In this document: positions 62,034 through 64,000 of the stretch, in pieces | How the letters are laid out: every line of letters starts with the position of its first letter | Position numbering within the stretch: position 1 is the first letter of the stretch | Source of the DNA: Streptomyces sp. TN58 | GTDB taxonomy: Bacteria; Actinomycetota; Actinomycetes; Streptomycetales; Streptomycetaceae | Assembly (NCBI RefSeq): GCF_001941845.1 | Contig: NZ_CP018870.1 | Location: 1,116,001 to 1,180,000 of the forward strand | Reading direction: 5' to 3' | DNA: 64,000 nucleotides | Position numbers and translations under genes: made by a program | The notes under the pieces: generated by a model | Seen by the model: only the letters and a program-made list of their open reading frames with translations | What the model was told of the DNA's origin: nothing | Databases searched by the model: none

Positions 62034-63461
62034 TCAGGGCTTGGACAAAGGGACGGGGCCGTCCGACTCGTCGTCGCCGGAGGCGGTCCGGCCGATGGCG
62101 TCGAGGAGAGCGTCCAGGCACAGGGCGGGGTCAACGGTCAGGTGGGAAGTGGCTTCCGCGACGCGGGCCGCGTCGTAGTCGGAGACGTACGGGGTGCGGA
62201 TGCGGGTGTAGCCGGGGCGACCCTGCATCGCCATGACGGCGACGCCGACGCAGGCGGGGTCCTGCAAGGTGACCGGGCTGGCGTCGGGCCAGTTGCGTAT
62301 GTCGTCACCCAGCGCGGCCACCGCGGCTTCCACCGTCTTCTGCGCGAACGACAACCCGACCGGGCACACGTCGCGGATGAACGTCGGAAGGGCGTCACCA
62401 GTGGTCTTCTGGCTGATCAGGATCACCAGCATCCCGACACTGCGGCCCTTCTTGACCAGGTCCTCCACCAGCCGGGCATTCTCCGCCGTCAGCGCGGCCA
62501 GGCGCTTGGTCTCGGTATCGCTGCCCTTGTACTCGCGGAAGAACGTGTGCGCCTCATCGATGATCAGGACAACGAGAGGCCACTGCGGTGAGGGGCCGAC
62601 GTGCCACATGTTCTTCACGCCCAGCACGTCACGGATGGTCGAAGAACGCCGCTTGCGCAGCTCCACCATGCGCTTGAACAACGCGTTCGCTTCGTCCAGG
62701 TCGTCACCGCAGAACGCGAACATCCGCTTGACCAGGTCGGCGTAGTCGCCCTCCGAGGCCCTCGATACCTTCCCGTCCGCACCTGCGATCTGTACGGCAG
62801 CCGACGGCGCGAAGTCGCAGACGAACTTGTTGATCCCTGAGGTCTTGCCCGAGCCGGGAGTGCCGGCCACGGTCACCCCGGGCACGTTGGCCAGGGAGAC
62901 GCACACCTGGGCGGCGTACTCGTCCACGCCCAACTCCCAGCGAGTCAGGTCCGTGAGCGGGCGGCAGGTGGGCCGGTGCTCAGTCGGCGTGGTCAAGGGG
63001 TCGGAGCGCACGCCCCGGATCACCACCCGGCCCGGGCCGTCCGGCAGGACGGAGACCCGCGTGCACCGCCAGGCGTCCGCCAGGAACCGCGCCGCCTTCT
63101 GGTACTCCTCCAGCCCGACCTGCGGCAGGGTCTTGGCCCGTACGATCACGCCGAATCGGTCGGGCTTGACCTTGATCCGGGGCGTCAGCACCCGGGGCGC
63201 TGGGGCGGGACCGTCCTTAGACGCGGTGATCTGGGCCAGCAGGCCCGGCGTCTTGTCGGTGACCGTCAGCCCGGCCATCCGCGCCAGCCGCACCCAGCCC
63301 CAGCGCACCCGTACGGCCTGCCGCATGCTGACCCGCGTGCCCTTGTCAGCCAGCACGTAGCGCACGACGGTCAGCAGCAGGCACGCACCCGTGAGCACTG
63401 CCGCGATCAGCAGCACCTGCGGCGCGTGGTCGGTCAGGTTCCCCAGGTCGAGGCCGGTCAC
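62034..63461 (-). CDS. FtsK/SpoIIIE-type conjugal transfer ATPase (TraSA-like)
   Basis: Protein of 475 residues. One or two N-terminal helices (VLLIAAVLTGACLLLTVV) precede the motor domain. Walker A GTPGSGKTS is near residue 203 and Walker B LVVLIIDEAHTFFRE near 298; AENARLVEDLVKKGRSVGMLVILISQKTTGDALPTFIRD is the typical downstream motif. In Streptomyces elements this single DNA translocase moves double-stranded DNA between hyphae. The GTG at 63461 overlaps the previous gene by four bases. Confidence 0.93.
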   Translation of the reverse strand: MTGLDLGNLTDHAPQVLLIAAVLTGACLLLTVVRYVLADKGTRVSMRQAVRVRWGWVRLARMAGLTVTDKTPGLLAQITASKDGPAPAPRVLTPRIKVKPDRFGVIVRAKTLPQVGLEEYQKAARFLADAWRCTRVSVLPDGPGRVVIRGVRSDPLTTPTEHRPTCRPLTDLTRWELGVDEYAAQVCVSLANVPGVTVAGTPGSGKTSGINKFVCDFAPSAAVQIAGADGKVSRASEGDYADLVKRMFAFCGDDLDEANALFKRMVELRKRRSSTIRDVLGVKNMWHVGPSPQWPLVVLIIDEAHTFFREYKGSDTETKRLAALTAENARLVEDLVKKGRSVGMLVILISQKTTGDALPTFIRDVCPVGLSFAQKTVEAAVAALGDDIRNWPDASPVTLQDPACVGVAVMAMQGRPGYTRIRTPYVSDYDAARVAEATSHLTVDPALCLDALLDAIGRTASGDDESDGPVPLSKP

Positions 63462-63811
63462 AGGGCCGCCTCCACCACGACCAGCTCAAGGCGGGCGGCG
63501 CGGTAGGCGACGCCGTCGGAGAGCTGCCCGTTGAAGATCCGCGCCCACGGGGTCGCGAACAGGTCCACCGGCCGCACCATCGCACCCGGCTTGAGCCCGG
63601 CCGCCAGGCCCGACTGCGGGACCGTGATCTTGAGGACCTCGGCCCGGCCGTCTTCCATGAGCATCACGGTCACGGTGTACAGCGACTCGCCGGTCTCGCG
63701 GTCGGTGGCGACCTCTCCGGTCTGCTGGTCCTTGATCTTCAGTACCGGCTCGGTGCCCGCGATGCACACCGCCGACGGCAGCAGGGCGACACGGATTCGG
63801 GTCATGGCCAT
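63458..63811 (-). CDS. SCO3933-family-like element protein
   Basis: Protein of 117 residues. TGEVATDRETGESLYTVTVMLMEDGRAEVLKITVPQSGL, followed by LFATPWARIFNGQLSDG, is the pattern of short proteins found just before the transfer ATPase in AICEs (SCO3933-type). The function is not known. The start at 63811 (MAMTRIRV) is the likely one; the frame is open further up but without a ribosome site. It overlaps the ATPase gene by four bases. Confidence 0.85.
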   Translation of the reverse strand: MAMTRIRVALLPSAVCIAGTEPVLKIKDQQTGEVATDRETGESLYTVTVMLMEDGRAEVLKITVPQSGLAAGLKPGAMVRPVDLFATPWARIFNGQLSDGVAYRAARLELVVVEAAL

Positions 63812-63857
63812 GCCATCACATCCTCGTTCGATGGAGCCGCTTGATCGACTCGCCATG

Positions 63858-63887
63858 AGCATAAGGAGATGATCGCTGAACTTGCAA
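63858..63887 (-). promoter_or_regulatory. Promoter of the element's transfer/replication operon
   Basis: On the minus strand -35 TTGCAA (63882-63887) and -10 TATGCT (63858-63863) are 18 bases apart, about 45 bases upstream of the first gene of the operon. It is the only clear consensus promoter found in the element. Confidence 0.6.
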
Positions 63888-64000
63888 GCCCGATTAGGTT
63901 GTGACTTCGATGAGGTGGGTGGGCAGTCAGGCGGGAAGCCCAGGTATCTGCCCGTAGCGGTCCACCGGGCAGGCGATACGGTGGGGTCATGACCCTGCCC

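Noticed and set aside
63802..63990. 62-codon minus-strand frame at the window's right edge
   Set aside because: Covers the promoter at 63858-63887 and has no ribosome site.
63989..64000. Possible start of a plus-strand gene (ATGACCCTG...)
   Set aside because: Only four codons are visible, so no gene can be supported, though a divergent regulator would fit here.

Overview
The window is high-GC actinobacterial DNA, almost certainly a Streptomyces chromosome. The evidence is the strong G/C bias at third codon positions, frequent GTG and TTG starts, several likely leaderless genes, a divergent third-type EF-Tu, and a pSAM2-type integrative element carrying RepSA. No rRNA, tRNA or CRISPR array was seen. 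Identifications rest on motifs and family knowledge; no database search was run.

Layout. Positions 1-28331 are mostly ordinary core chromosome: the end of a LuxR-type response regulator, a ROK regulator, a GntR/HutC regulator with a DasR-type palindrome across its promoter, an alpha/beta hydrolase, an ACT-GNAT protein, a DUF885 protein, a divergent rhodanese/AsnC pair, sbcC-sbcD, a YigZ-type protein, a CoA-binding protein, two left-handed beta-helix enzymes, DedA, a GH3 glycosidase, an orphan VapB-like protein, tandem intergenic repeats, a hotdog protein, a secreted anchored protein, an MFS pump, a spermine-synthase-like protein, a patatin, a divergent EF-Tu, an AlkD-like protein, a TVP38 protein and uppP. 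Positions 28332-31725 look like a decayed insertion at the 3' end of uppP: a second, diverged copy of the last 48 bases of uppP lies 3.45 kb downstream, just before a strong terminator. Between the copies are broken genes (one MazG-like), an intact Uma2 nuclease and a lipoprotein. Positions 31895-42522 return to chromosomal genes (a 58-aa protein, SnoaL-like, lnt, Gfo/Idh, DinB, lipoprotein, ung, oligopeptide-binding lipoprotein, two SDRs) and end in a HipA-family kinase/DUF3037 pair.

Positions 42523-58053 are accessory. After relics of an integrase and a CBS-domain protein come two large secreted proteins and a very large RHS protein whose tail is a HINT domain plus a deaminase-type toxin. 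A low-GC gene overlapping the toxin stop by four bases is the probable immunity gene. The RHS gene carries a one-base frameshift near its 5' end. Positions 58085 to the right edge are one end of an actinomycete integrative and conjugative element: integrase, excisionase, RepSA, a DUF2637/Spd protein, an FtsK-like transfer ATPase and an SCO3933-type protein, all on the minus strand and coupled by short overlaps, with a good promoter near 63858-63887.

How they work together. The most interesting block is the polymorphic-toxin locus (43745-58002): exported surface proteins, a Sec-exported RHS carrier, a self-cleaving HINT module, a swappable deaminase tip and its immunity gene. It lies directly against a mobile element. 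The HipA/DUF3037 pair and the island behind uppP are the next most unusual features.
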